A stretch of 64,000 bases of DNA from Candidatus Lokiarchaeota archaeon. GTDB lineage: Archaea > Asgardarchaeota > Thorarchaeia > Thorarchaeales > Thorarchaeaceae. Below, in pieces: positions 52,873-62,533 of the stretch. Made by a program: the position numbers and the translations under genes. Under the pieces are notes generated by a model that saw only the letters and a list, made by a program, of their open reading frames with translations, ran no database searches and was not told the origin of the DNA. Every line of letters starts with the position of its first letter. Positions within the stretch are counted from its first letter, which is position 1. The stretch spans positions 42,097-106,096 of the forward strand of contig WJIL01000084.1 of the NCBI GenBank assembly GCA_014730275.1, read 5' to 3'.

Positions 52873-54261
52873 ATGGTGAAGGAAACACGGACCGAAACTG
52901 ATTCACTCGGCGAGGTTGAGGTTCCTGATGATGCATATTGGGGTAGCAACACCCAGCGAGCGATTCACAATTTCCAAATCAGCGACCGTCGTTTACCAGA
53001 GCGGTTTATCCGTTCTCTTGTCATAGTCAAGAAGGCTTGTCTCCTAGCGAATTATAATCTGGAACAAATAGACGAAGAGCGGTTTCAAGCCCTGCTAAAA
53101 GCGATTGATGATGTCTTGGATGGGCATCTGAGAGACCAGTTTCCCATTGATGTTTTTCAAACTGGATCCGGCACACAGACCAACATGAATGTGAACGAAG
53201 TGTTGGCCAACAGAGCCAATGAGATTCTCGGTCACCCTCTTGGAAACAAAGCACCAGTTCATCCGAATGACCACGTCAATATGGGCCAGTCTTCGAATGA
53301 CACGATTCCTACAGCAATGCATCTTGCAGTAATTGCTGACATACATGATAATCTTGAACCTTCTTTGGATTTCGCGATAACGACTCTGGAAAGGAAAATC
53401 CAACAGTTTGAAGGTATCGTGAAGGTTGGCCGGACGCACCTCCAAGATGCTGTTCCAATTCCACTCTCTCTTGAATTCTCCGTCTACCGCGACAAGATGA
53501 AATCGACAAGAGCGGAAATCATGTCTGCATCGGATAATCTTCTTTCAGTCCCCATTGGAGGAACCGTTCTCGGTACCGGTATCAATTCCTCGAAGATATT
53601 CTCAAAGAAGGCAGCCAGGCATCTTCAAGATCTCACGGGTTTCGAATTCAAAGAAGATGACAACAAAGCTAGCGACATTGCTTCTCATACAAAGGTTGTA
53701 TCATTGAGTGGCTCTTTGCGAACATTGGCTCTGGTTTGTCTGAAAATGGCCAATGACATCAGATGGATGGGAACAGGTCCAAGGGCGGGCCTTGGAGAAC
53801 TCCAGCTCCCAAGAAATGAGCCTGGTAGCTCGATAATGCCCGGAAAAATCAACCCTACCCAGTCAGAAGCATTGATTCAGGTATGTGGTCAAGTACTAGG
53901 AAACGACCATGCTATCAGCTTTGGAGAAGCCTTTGGTAGCGTTCTGGATCTCAATGTTGCCAAGCCGCTTATTATTCACAACGTTCTAGATTCAATACAG
54001 CTTCTGTCAAACGGCATTCGCTCATTTGCCAAGAATTGCCTTGCTGACCTGAAAGCCGATGAAAAACGAATCGAGGAGCTTCTTGATCGTAGCTTGATGG
54101 TTGTTACACGTCTATCGCCTTTCATTGGATATGATCGAGCAGCTGAAATCGCCAAAACAGCACTCAGCAGGGGATTGACAATCCGTGAAACACTCGAAGA
54201 AATGGATTTAGAAATCAATGGAAATCTTGATGAAATCCTTGATTTCAAGGAAATGGTGTAG
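52873..54261 (+). CDS. fumC: Class II fumarase
   Basis: 462 residues of the fumarase/aspartase superfamily: TGSGTQTNMNVNEVLANRA, HPNDHVNMGQSSNDTIPTAMH, GRTHLQDAVPI and the signature GSSIMPGKINPTQ. Fumarase is preferred over aspartase because of the neighbouring succinate dehydrogenase/fumarate reductase genes. It interconverts fumarate and malate. Confidence 0.92.
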   Translation: MVKETRTETDSLGEVEVPDDAYWGSNTQRAIHNFQISDRRLPERFIRSLVIVKKACLLANYNLEQIDEERFQALLKAIDDVLDGHLRDQFPIDVFQTGSGTQTNMNVNEVLANRANEILGHPLGNKAPVHPNDHVNMGQSSNDTIPTAMHLAVIADIHDNLEPSLDFAITTLERKIQQFEGIVKVGRTHLQDAVPIPLSLEFSVYRDKMKSTRAEIMSASDNLLSVPIGGTVLGTGINSSKIFSKKAARHLQDLTGFEFKEDDNKASDIASHTKVVSLSGSLRTLALVCLKMANDIRWMGTGPRAGLGELQLPRNEPGSSIMPGKINPTQSEALIQVCGQVLGNDHAISFGEAFGSVLDLNVAKPLIIHNVLDSIQLLSNGIRSFAKNCLADLKADEKRIEELLDRSLMVVTRLSPFIGYDRAAEIAKTALSRGLTIRETLEEMDLEINGNLDEILDFKEMV

Positions 54262-54327
54262 CTCTATCGGTTGCAAAGCTCCTATAAGCGAGTTATGGAT
54301 ATGCTAGACGCAACGGGATGGAGAGGA

Positions 54328-56019
54328 ATGGTCAAAGAACACGATATTCTTATTATTGGTGCAGGTCTATCAGGGCTGAGAAGTGCAATAGAACTTGTAG
54401 ATGACTATGACGTTGCGGTCCTAAGTAAAGTACATCCGCTCAGATCTCACTCGGTTGCTGCTCAGGGTGGAATCAATGCAGCTATACGAGAAGAAGATTC
54501 TTGGCGCGACCACGCCTATGATACCATCAAAGGCTCCGATTTTCTGGCTGACCACGATACAGTCGAGCTTCTGACAAAAGAAGCTCCAAGAGCCGTTATA
54601 GAGAATGAGCAATGGGGAACAGTTTTTTCGCGAACCGAAGACGGGAGATTAGCCCAACGACCATTCGGGGGGCAGCGCTATCCCCGAACATGTTATGCTG
54701 CTGATCGAACTGGTCATAATCTCCTTCACACGACCTTCGAACAAGCTCTTCGCAAAGGGGTCAAAATCTACGACGAGTGGTTCGTAACTTCAATTGTGAC
54801 TGAACGAGACCGTGCAATTGGACTAACAGCACTCCAATTGGCTAGCGGCAAAGTAGAGGGATTCGCGGCAAGAGCCCTTGTTGTTGCGACTGGTGGGTAT
54901 GGCCGAGTTTACAAAAAAAGCACAAACTCGATAATAAATACCGGAGATGGCATAGCACTGGCATTGCGAGCCGGGGCATCACTGAAAGATATGGAATTTG
55001 TGCAGTTCCATCCTACAACTCTTGCAGGCACCTCGGAATCTCGTTACAGCTCTAACATACTTATCACGGAAGGAGCTCGTGGTGAGGGCGCTTATCTGAT
55101 TAATTCTAAGGGAAAACGATTCATGCACAAATATGCTCCAGAACAGAAGGAACTTGCTGAGCGAGACGTTGTTTCCAGAGGGATCCTAACAGAAATCAAG
55201 GAAGGTCGCGGTCTAGAAGGGGGCTTTCTCCATCTTGATTTGACACATCTCGGTGCAGAAAAGATCAAAGAGCGGCTTCCGGGTATCAGAGAAATCGCCA
55301 TGACGTTTGCCGGGATAGACCCCATTGAAGAGCCTATTCCAGTAGAGCCCGCCCATCACTATTCCATGGGTGGAATAGACTGTGATCGCTTTGGACGTAG
55401 TCCACTTGAAGGCCTATACGCTGTGGGCGAGTGTTCATGTATGAGTGTTCATGGTGCGAATAGATTAGGAGGAAACTCACTTCTCGAAACACTCGTTTTT
55501 GGGAGAATTGTGGGTGAGACCATCGCCGAGGATTTTGATGGCTTGGATGATACGAAAGAGGATGCAGTGGATGACGCCGCATTTGAAATGCGACAGAAGC
55601 TTCAGCGATTGATGTTGGGAGAGCGTGGAGAACCACCAGCTGAAATCCGGGACGAACTGAACGAGACGATGGATGAGAAAGTGGGAGTCTTTCGAAACGG
55701 CGATGATCTTGAGAAGGCTTTGTCGCGGATTAAGGAACTAAAATCGAGATTCAATGAAATAGCTCTAGGCGATATGGACGAGCGATTCAACTACACACTG
55801 ATACGCACCCTTGAACTAGAGAATTTGATTGACGTTGCTGAGGCTATTACAAAAGGTGCTCTTATGAGGAAAGAGAGTCGAGGAGCTCACTATCGAGAAG
55901 ACTTTCCTGAGCGCGATGACGAAGAGTATCTTCAGCACTCTATAATTCTGCGTACTGATGAGGGGTTAGAAGTTGATTATCGCGATGTGACATTGGGGCT
56001 ATTCGAGGTGGAGGACTAG
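54328..56019 (+). CDS. sdhA: Succinate dehydrogenase/fumarate reductase flavoprotein subunit
   Basis: About 563 residues if translation starts at the ATG at 54328, which places the FAD motif ILIIGAGLSGLRSAIEL at the usual distance; in-frame TTG/ATG codons at 54271-54301 would add 9-19 residues. The FAD-linking His region RSHSVAAQGGINAA, active-site HPTTLAGTSE and RGEGAYLINSKGKRFM, and the GECSCMSVHGANRLGGNSL motif are all present. It interconverts succinate and fumarate. sdhB follows after four bases. Confidence 0.93.
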   Translation: MVKEHDILIIGAGLSGLRSAIELVDDYDVAVLSKVHPLRSHSVAAQGGINAAIREEDSWRDHAYDTIKGSDFLADHDTVELLTKEAPRAVIENEQWGTVFSRTEDGRLAQRPFGGQRYPRTCYAADRTGHNLLHTTFEQALRKGVKIYDEWFVTSIVTERDRAIGLTALQLASGKVEGFAARALVVATGGYGRVYKKSTNSIINTGDGIALALRAGASLKDMEFVQFHPTTLAGTSESRYSSNILITEGARGEGAYLINSKGKRFMHKYAPEQKELAERDVVSRGILTEIKEGRGLEGGFLHLDLTHLGAEKIKERLPGIREIAMTFAGIDPIEEPIPVEPAHHYSMGGIDCDRFGRSPLEGLYAVGECSCMSVHGANRLGGNSLLETLVFGRIVGETIAEDFDGLDDTKEDAVDDAAFEMRQKLQRLMLGERGEPPAEIRDELNETMDEKVGVFRNGDDLEKALSRIKELKSRFNEIALGDMDERFNYTLIRTLELENLIDVAEAITKGALMRKESRGAHYREDFPERDDEEYLQHSIILRTDEGLEVDYRDVTLGLFEVED

Positions 56020-56023
56020 AATC

Positions 56024-56764
56024 ATGCTATTCAGAATTGCTAGAAGCAGAGAAGGCGGCGAAATCACCCACTATGATGTGTACAAAGTTGAAGTATCTGA
56101 AGGAATGACTGTCTTGGATGCGCTATTCCAGATTCAAGATCGAATGGATCCATCGCTCGCGTTTCGATACGGTTGTAGAGGTGCAGTGTGCGGAAGCTGT
56201 GGAATGCTCGTAAACAAAATGCCTGTCTTGGCTTGTGGAACCCAAGTTAAGGAGATTCGTGATTTGAGTATGAATCTACACGACTTCCCGCCGCTAACTG
56301 ATATACCAGCAGGTTGGGACCCCGAAAGGTCAGTTCTGATTGAACCTCTTCCAAATTTTCCTATTCTCAAGGATCTGGTCGTAGACTTGTCCAAATTTTA
56401 TGATGCGCTTGAGGAGCTAAAATTGTGGGCTGAACCCCAACCCGGAAATGAAGCGCGTAGCCAGTTTCCCGAAGATCGGAAACGTATCGAAAGATATGTT
56501 CACTGCATAATGTGTGCTATTTGCTTTGGAGCGTGCCCGGTTAATCATGAAAAGGAGGAATATGTAGGCCCAGCAGCCCTTGCAAAAGCTTGGCGGTTCT
56601 ATGATGACGCCCGATTGACTCAGCGTAGGCGATACTTGGAAGCTGCAAAGCAAGAACATGGGGCCCCCCTTTGTGAACTGATTATGAACTGTGTGAGAGC
56701 GTGTCCGAAAGGGGTTGCACCTGGTGGTGCGATTCGCAAAATAAAGAGCGAAAGTATTGAGTGA
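56024..56764 (+). CDS. sdhB: Succinate dehydrogenase/fumarate reductase iron-sulfur subunit
   Basis: 246 residues. N-terminal 2Fe-2S domain with YGCRGAVCGSCGMLVN and LAC, C-terminal ferredoxin-like domain with CIMCAICFGACPV and CVRACPKG. Electrons pass from SdhA FAD through these clusters. No membrane-anchor gene (sdhC/D or sdhE/F) follows; the next gene is on the other strand. The anchor may be elsewhere, or the enzyme may be soluble or bind another redox partner. Confidence 0.93.
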   Translation: MLFRIARSREGGEITHYDVYKVEVSEGMTVLDALFQIQDRMDPSLAFRYGCRGAVCGSCGMLVNKMPVLACGTQVKEIRDLSMNLHDFPPLTDIPAGWDPERSVLIEPLPNFPILKDLVVDLSKFYDALEELKLWAEPQPGNEARSQFPEDRKRIERYVHCIMCAICFGACPVNHEKEEYVGPAALAKAWRFYDDARLTQRRRYLEAAKQEHGAPLCELIMNCVRACPKGVAPGGAIRKIKSESIE

Positions 56765-56767
56765 AAT

Positions 56768-58042
56768 CTAAGCGGTATCAGGCCCCTGAATCTTCTCAAG
56801 ATTCCTTGACAGAAACATATCGAGCAGGCTTTGGACCGTCTTTCCACCCGGTGGAGCTCGGAATAGCTTTACCGCTTTGGCGGTGAGCAATTCATATGGC
56901 CCTTTTCCAACCTCTCCACAGATCATGGTATCCACTTCTTCTGATTCAAGAGCCTCAACTGCTTTGATGCCTTTCCTTCTCTCCAGTTCGTGTCCTGGGT
57001 TCTTGACAAACCTGGTGCTTTCGATTTCATCTTCTCGAACTAGTGCGATTGCAAAGTATGGGGCTTTTGCAAAATGTGGAGATACTCTTGAATCTAGACC
57101 TTTGCGTTGAGAGACTGGAATTCCAATGCGATGGACTGCTTCTTCTGTTGGGTCAATATGGATGGTAACATTTTCTAGGCTCTCAGTGTTTTCCATGATT
57201 CTTGCTTCTGCTTGATCTGCTAGTGCATGAGCTTGTTTTATATTGAGATTCCTGTTGACGGTAATATGGAGTTCGCCGAAGTATACTGGACCCGTCCTGC
57301 GGAGACGCGCATCGTGAGCATCCGTGATACCCTCAACGTCGGTTGCAAGCTCGCGCATTTTGGAAACCATTTCCGGATTGAGACACGCATCCATAAGATA
57401 CAGGACAGCATCTCCTGCTTGCTCGAGCCCCTCTTTTACTACGATGAGTCCTACCAAGATGGCGACGAGTATCTCTGCAATTGGATATCCTATTCCTGAA
57501 AGAAAAATACCTGCGAATACTATGGACCCCGCAGCTACATCTGCGAGTGAATGTTTCGCATCTGCCAACAGGCCCCTACTGTCAATCTGCGAACCAACCC
57601 GCTTCTTGTATCTGAAAAGTGCGTAATACAGTATCATTGAAACAGCTGCTGCTGCCAAGGGAGGGATCGCAAGAGGAACTGAAACCGGCGCGAAAATGCT
57701 TTTTGCTGCCTGCCATAATATCTCTGCTCCCGAGAAGGTAATGAGGGCAGAAACGACAAGGGATGCCAGAGTCTCTGCCCGGTAGTATCCATATGGGAAT
57801 CTTTCAGTAGGCTTCTTTTGAGATAGTTTCAAACCTGACCAAACAAGACCTGATGCCAGAATATCTGAGAATGAATTCACTGCGTCTGCGAGCAATGCGA
57901 TACTACCGTAGAGAAAACCGATAATTCCTTTCATAATCGCGAGGAATGCAACTACAACAAGAGAAACAAGTGCAACCTTCTGTCCCTTAGCGAATCTTTC
58001 TCCCGGATCGGATTCCTCACCTTGGTTAACATTGCTCATCAA
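56768..58042 (-). CDS. CDF cation transporter fused to a NifX-like cofactor-binding domain
   Basis: 424 residues. Residues ~20-310 are a cation diffusion facilitator with six helices, the metal sites ADAVNSFSD and ADAKHSLAD, and the cytoplasmic ferredoxin-like domain. The last ~95 residues (FAIALVREDEIESTRFVKNPG to KAVKLFRAPPGGKTVQSLLD) match the dinitrogenase iron-molybdenum cofactor-binding domain (NifX/NifB C-terminal type). The fusion suggests that a cofactor or cluster carrier docks on the exporter. The gene converges on sdhB with three bases between. Confidence 0.88.
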   Translation of the reverse strand: MMSNVNQGEESDPGERFAKGQKVALVSLVVVAFLAIMKGIIGFLYGSIALLADAVNSFSDILASGLVWSGLKLSQKKPTERFPYGYYRAETLASLVVSALITFSGAEILWQAAKSIFAPVSVPLAIPPLAAAAVSMILYYALFRYKKRVGSQIDSRGLLADAKHSLADVAAGSIVFAGIFLSGIGYPIAEILVAILVGLIVVKEGLEQAGDAVLYLMDACLNPEMVSKMRELATDVEGITDAHDARLRRTGPVYFGELHITVNRNLNIKQAHALADQAEARIMENTESLENVTIHIDPTEEAVHRIGIPVSQRKGLDSRVSPHFAKAPYFAIALVREDEIESTRFVKNPGHELERRKGIKAVEALESEEVDTMICGEVGKGPYELLTAKAVKLFRAPPGGKTVQSLLDMFLSRNLEKIQGPDTA

Positions 58043-58095
58043 AGCAACCCTGTTCTAGTCTGACAAAAGGTACGCATAACTGTTTGGTAATCCGA

Positions 58096-59081
58096 GGTTC
58101 TGTAGAATAATACACGAATTAAGAGGCGAACCGGCCCGGTCACATGATTCATGCACTACGATGTCTCATACAACGCGGCCAAAGCTCGCCGCTATCACTT
58201 TCTCCTTGATGAGCTTATGAGCCTTTGCAATACCATTCCCGATACGAGATCCCAGCATGGACGTCCTGTTGAGTTTCCCCTTCCCACTCTCTTTGTCCTC
58301 CTCGGGCTCAAGTTTGACACTGGTCTTGGATATCGTGACTTCATTGCCACTCTCACCTTCAACACACTCCTGCTCCAGCGACTTGGACTTGAGCGAGTCC
58401 CTCACTTCTCCCTCCTCCAGAAGGCAGTGAGGCGGTTGGACACCCAGCTTCTCCATCAGATGTACCAGCTCCTTGCCAACAAGCGTTCTCCTCCAAAGAC
58501 GATTGCTGTAGATTCTTCTGGGTTCTCTCACTCGTCCGGTGGCGAGTGGATGACCTTCCGGTTCAAGAGAACACGGAAACGCCGTTTCCATGCCCTTCAC
58601 AACGCCGTTGACACCGACACCCTGATGATCACCGCAGCTAGAGTGAGTGCACGACCAGGTGGTGATGCCAAACACCTGGCCTCTCTTGTGAGGAGGGTGG
58701 ATTGCAGAAGACTTGAGACTGTCTACGGGGACAAGGCCTACATCTCACGACAGAACGTCCAGTTCATCCATGACCTTGGTGCATACCCAGCTATTGAACC
58801 AAAGAAGAGGTTGCGAGCTCGATCCCGAGGACATCGAGGATACAAGGAGTTGATCAGTGAATATCGCTCTGATCCTGATGAGTGGAAGCGGGTTCATGAG
58901 TATGGAACGAGGAGCCTGGCGGAGACTGTGTTTGGGATGATGAGGGTGAGGTTCACGGAGCGTCTGGGGTCACGAGGATTCAGAGAACAACGTCGCGAGT
59001 TGTTGATCAAGGTGGTCCTTCACAATATCGAGCGACTCAACTTCTTGGAGTGTGCCGGGAGGTGACTTTTTCTACAGAGCC
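58096..59081 (+). mobile_element. IS5-family-like insertion sequence
   Basis: Terminal inverted repeats GGTTCTGTAGAA (58096-58107) and its near-complement TTCTACAGAGCC (59070-59081) differ at one base in twelve and bound a 986-base element with a single transposase gene. A GA dinucleotide abuts both ends and may be part of a short target duplication. The element inserted upstream of a membrane protein gene. Confidence 0.8.
58151..59065 (+). CDS. IS5-family-like DDE transposase
   Basis: 304 residues with the three catalytic acids in context: Asp in IAVDSSGF, Asp in VYGDKAYIS and Glu in RSLAETVFGMMR. The basic N-terminus and central GRPVEFPLPTLFVLL helix fit IS5-type transposases. The frame is complete, so the element may still be active. 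Confidence 0.92.
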   Translation: MHYDVSYNAAKARRYHFLLDELMSLCNTIPDTRSQHGRPVEFPLPTLFVLLGLKFDTGLGYRDFIATLTFNTLLLQRLGLERVPHFSLLQKAVRRLDTQLLHQMYQLLANKRSPPKTIAVDSSGFSHSSGGEWMTFRFKRTRKRRFHALHNAVDTDTLMITAARVSARPGGDAKHLASLVRRVDCRRLETVYGDKAYISRQNVQFIHDLGAYPAIEPKKRLRARSRGHRGYKELISEYRSDPDEWKRVHEYGTRSLAETVFGMMRVRFTERLGSRGFREQRRELLIKVVLHNIERLNFLECAGR

Positions 59082-59700
59082 GAGAATCTGGATATCTTTA
59101 TACTTGGGCGTAGGATTTTGTCTAGTTCAAGTTCTTCATTCCTATTACGTTTCAGATCGCTATGGAGAGCTTCGTTCGATACTATTGGGAGGAGGTCAGG
59201 ATCCTCTGTTCGGCTATATTGGAGGGGTTCTTCTCGGAGTCTCAATGATTCCCCTCTCTTATTTTCTGCTGTTTTCCTCCACAAATCTTGAATCGGTCTT
59301 TTTTCTTCCATTAATTTGTGGAGTATTGATTATTATAGGTACTGAACTCTTCTTAGCCCAGAGTTATTCCACGGCTCTCCTTCAACTACTCATTCTCTTT
59401 GTCTCAATTCTTCTTCGTCTTTTGTCTCCTCAGGTTCTAGAAGAAGTCCTGAAAATCTTCGCTCCCAATTTGAGTAGAGATATAGTACTTCAAATTTCTT
59501 TAACTTTCTTGTCACTTATCGTTGCTGTTGGAGTGGGATTCGCCTCCATTTTATCCTCTCTTACCAGTATTTTTATACAGATAAAAACTCTTTACAGTAA
59601 ATCATTGCTCATCTATTTATCCTTTACAGCCCTGTATATCAGCATAGGGTTGTTTCTCGGTATTTTTGAATTACTTCTAACAAGCAGCAGACTATTGTAG
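59050..59700 (+). CDS. Membrane protein gene truncated at its 5' end by the insertion
   Basis: A frame of 216 residues begins inside the right end of the insertion sequence (GTG at 59050) and continues with about six hydrophobic helices (IWISLYLGVGFCLVQVL to IYLSFTALYISIGLFLGIFELLL). Native sequence can only begin after the repeat at 59081, so the original start and promoter lie on the other side of the insertion or were lost. It may still be transcribed from the element. Family unknown. Confidence 0.6.
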   Translation: MCREVTFSTEPRIWISLYLGVGFCLVQVLHSYYVSDRYGELRSILLGGGQDPLFGYIGGVLLGVSMIPLSYFLLFSSTNLESVFFLPLICGVLIIIGTELFLAQSYSTALLQLLILFVSILLRLLSPQVLEEVLKIFAPNLSRDIVLQISLTFLSLIVAVGVGFASILSSLTSIFIQIKTLYSKSLLIYLSFTALYISIGLFLGIFELLLTSSRLL

Positions 59701-60399
59701 TGTGGATGAAACATGGAATTTCAGCGTATTTATTGCTGTCCAATCTCAGATGTGTTCCAGACTGCACAAGTAATTTCCATAGCTCACCGCTACTACTGTC
59801 TGAGGCGAGCGGACGGAAAATGTAGCTCGTGCGGTACCTAAAGTTGCCAAGATTTGAGAGGGAACCTCACAAAAGCAGTACCTCCATCCTCAACATATTT
59901 CATTTAGTTTTGTCTCGGGGGGGGAGGTAGTGTTCTCGTACCCGTGAACCGTTTTTGTTGCATTTGTTTTCAATCTAGGTTATTTCCTTATTACGAATAT
60001 ATTGAGATATGAAAGAGCCCTCAACCTAGAACCTTTGCCCCAGCTTTGCAAGCATCACATTGTCCTTGCTGAGGATAACCTGGACTAGGTCTATGGTTGT
60101 GCTTTTTACCTTTTTCAATACAATAGTTAGAAGAAAGAAACTATGCTTATAATGTAATCACATAGATTTGAGTTAAAGTACCAAGCCCAATTTTACCTCC
60201 GCAGTGTTCTTTGACCTCGTGCTGTCTACCTTCTCAATTCTAGTAGGCATATGGGATTCGGAATTGGACTAGAACACATATGAAAAACGTTCTCTGAAAG
60301 TAACATTCGATATTCTCACAAAATTCTAAACAAGAACAGGCTCCAAAAAAGAAAGACTTCAAAGTTGCCGATCAGCAACCTTGAAGAGAATATAGAATA
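59701..60399. other. Gene-poor 700-base stretch
   Basis: No convincing frame on either strand. It contains copy A of the RNA-like repeat (59781-59896), an eight-base G run at 59917-59924, and AT-rich sequence with scattered TATA-like motifs. It lies between the truncated membrane gene and the frameshifted secreted protein. Confidence 0.5.
59781..59896 (+). repeat. RNA-like dispersed repeat, copy A
   Basis: This 116-base block matches 62884-62998 at roughly three bases in four, with the most conserved part around AGTTGCCAAGATTTG and CTACTACT. It can form the stem GCTCACC/GGCGAGC with one mismatch. Substitutions in this stem relative to copy B partly change pairing bases. Confidence 0.55.
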
Positions 60400-61028
60400 C
60401 TAGACAAGGTACCCCCAAGATATCTCGTCGACTGTCAGTTTAACTGGATTACTATCGGAATAGTAGCTATGTGCCATGACTGCTCCCCCGTTAACTACTT
60501 TGACGCGAAGTTCAACACAGAATCTGTATGTCTTTCCATCGTCAAGATCTTGACCGAAACCTTGGTCGGACTCCTCACTATAGGTACCCCTTTCCGTTAC
60601 CCAGGAGGTCCCATATGATTTACATTCATCATACCATATCTGAAAACCCCATACCCAGCCACCCGAGCTGTCACGAACCGAATACCATACTTCTACTCGA
60701 ATACAACCCCACCATTTAGCCTTCAATTCGTATTCAATGTCCCAATCAGCAGTGATTTTCCAATTGTTGCTGATTTCCTCTGTCATTGTCGCAACACCCG
60801 CGACATATGCCTTATCTGTCGTATAGTGCATTCACCATCGGTCAAATCAACACCAGATTCTGCGAAATGGCCTCCGAGTGTTTCGCCTGCCGCAAATGCA
60901 GGGGTATCACTGCCACCGAAAGATGCAGCAACTGGTGCAACAAGAAATGAAATCGCAATTACTGCAACCATTAGAGGTAACAAAATTCTTACGTTTCTTC
61001 TTTTCGCTAACATTCTGAAATTCTCCAA
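60400..61028 (-). pseudogene. Secreted protein split by a frameshift
   Basis: The 5' part (61028 to about 60830) encodes a signal peptide (MLAKRRNVRILLPLMVAVIAISF..APVAAS) and a short mature start ending at ESGVDLTDGE. The 3' part (60831 to 60400) continues in another phase with VAGVATMTEEISNNWKITADW and a beta-rich, Trp-rich domain of ~140 residues. Neither piece is complete alone; together they would give a secreted protein of ~215 residues. The shift lies near GATGGTGAATGCAC. It could be a true mutation, a sequencing error or less likely programmed frameshifting. Confidence 0.6.
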
Positions 61029-61177
61029 GGCAAAATGGGCAATTCCTCATAATCCTGTTTACACAACTACCCCTTTACCACACCTAAAATACGCCCTATT
61101 CTACCATTAAGTATATCGATTTTGTTTGATTTGAATAGATACTGTCTAAGTCTGCCCCTCTTGAACCAACAAAGAGT

Positions 61178-62533
61178 TCACTCTGGATTCAGATACACCT
61201 CAATCCTCGCAGAAACAACATATGATGCGTTTTCATTTGAATCGTCAGTTATCCTAACCCCCCAGAGATAGGTACCTGCTCCATCCAGTTGACAATGGAC
61301 GCCAGTTCCTGTGGATGGACGCTCTGGGGTGATGCCCCATGTCATGGAGGTCATGACATCCTCTTTTTCTGAGTTGTTCAAGGCTGCAAAGTCTGAGAGA
61401 CTGTACATGAGAAATCCGTATCTTATTCGGAGCCCTTCTCCCCCGTCATATTCTCCCCAATCAAGTATGGTAACCTTGAGTGTCCACCCTTCTGCTTCAG
61501 ATATCTGTGTCGCCGAAACTTCAACGGTGTTATACGTCCAAGAACCAAGAGTGATAGCCTCCCCGGTTTCTGGACTCTGATAGAGATACATGCTTTCCGG
61601 GATTCCAGGTGGGTTGTTAACGAAGAGATTGAAGGATGCAGTGGATACAAATAGCAGAATGACGGCTATAGATGCTATTTTCTGCCGTTTTTCAATGGAA
61701 GGGACTGTTTCCACTGTTGGTGTTTGGGTGAATTCTGTTTTTCCTCTCGAGGTCGTGTCCTCATGAACCCATCGTTCCATGGAGTTTCTAAGCAGGATAA
61801 CCGAGAGTGCTATACCTCCTATGGATACAACGGACCATGTGAGCAATGGTCCGAGAAGATTGATAGGTTGCACAATCACTCCCAGGTAATTCTCCATTAC
61901 TGACTCGTTGGCGAACTCATATCCAGTTAAAAAAATGGCCAAGAACCTAAAAAGATGATATGGTGCATATAATGACGCCACACCAGTAGCTGAAAGAGCT
62001 GAGTAGCCATGATAAAACGAGAAATAGACAAAGATTCCAGTAGTCACACAGATCGTGTAAAAAGGGGAATCAACAGCAATGGCAATGAAAAATGTGAATG
62101 CATTAAGGATGAGTGAAATCCCCATACAGGCAAGAATTATACCTGGAAGATGTGCTGGATTTGCAGATGCAGATGAGAATCCCCAAATGCATACTGCAGC
62201 CATGAAAAGGAACGTTAGGGTGTTCGCGATGATATATCTCGTTACATAGCATCGAATACGATGATGCAATGATGCATCCTTTTGGGCCATGGAATTATGG
62301 GCTTTCTTTGTGTTCCATGATATGACAGAAGCAATCATAAATGGAACTCCAAATGTCAAGATATTGCCTGTAAGGTTTACTGCGTAAAGAGTTGACACGA
62401 ATTCCCCCACCTCGCTCGGTTCCGCAAGTGGTTGGAAGAAGAGTACCAGAACCCCAGAGACTCCTACTAGTACTATCACATGGATTGGGTTGATCCAACG
62501 GATCTTCTCCATGATTTGGTTTACGTTGCTCAC
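61178..62533 (-). CDS. Polytopic membrane protein with an extracellular C-terminal domain
   Basis: About 451 residues from the GTG at 62533, which follows GGGAGAGTG; the frame is open 39 codons further but that part looks non-coding. Seven or so helices (~residues 10-300), a cytoplasmic Thr-rich loop (TTSRGKTEFTQTPTVETV), one more helix (IASIAVILLFVSTASFNLFV) and a final ~120-residue beta-rich region (SWTYNTVEVSATQIS to ARIEVYL), probably outside. The membrane part resembles ABC-2-type permeases in layout, but no ATPase gene is near. Function unknown. Confidence 0.65.
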   Translation of the reverse strand: MSNVNQIMEKIRWINPIHVIVLVGVSGVLVLFFQPLAEPSEVGEFVSTLYAVNLTGNILTFGVPFMIASVISWNTKKAHNSMAQKDASLHHRIRCYVTRYIIANTLTFLFMAAVCIWGFSSASANPAHLPGIILACMGISLILNAFTFFIAIAVDSPFYTICVTTGIFVYFSFYHGYSALSATGVASLYAPYHLFRFLAIFLTGYEFANESVMENYLGVIVQPINLLGPLLTWSVVSIGGIALSVILLRNSMERWVHEDTTSRGKTEFTQTPTVETVPSIEKRQKIASIAVILLFVSTASFNLFVNNPPGIPESMYLYQSPETGEAITLGSWTYNTVEVSATQISEAEGWTLKVTILDWGEYDGGEGLRIRYGFLMYSLSDFAALNNSEKEDVMTSMTWGITPERPSTGTGVHCQLDGAGTYLWGVRITDDSNENASYVVSARIEVYLNPE

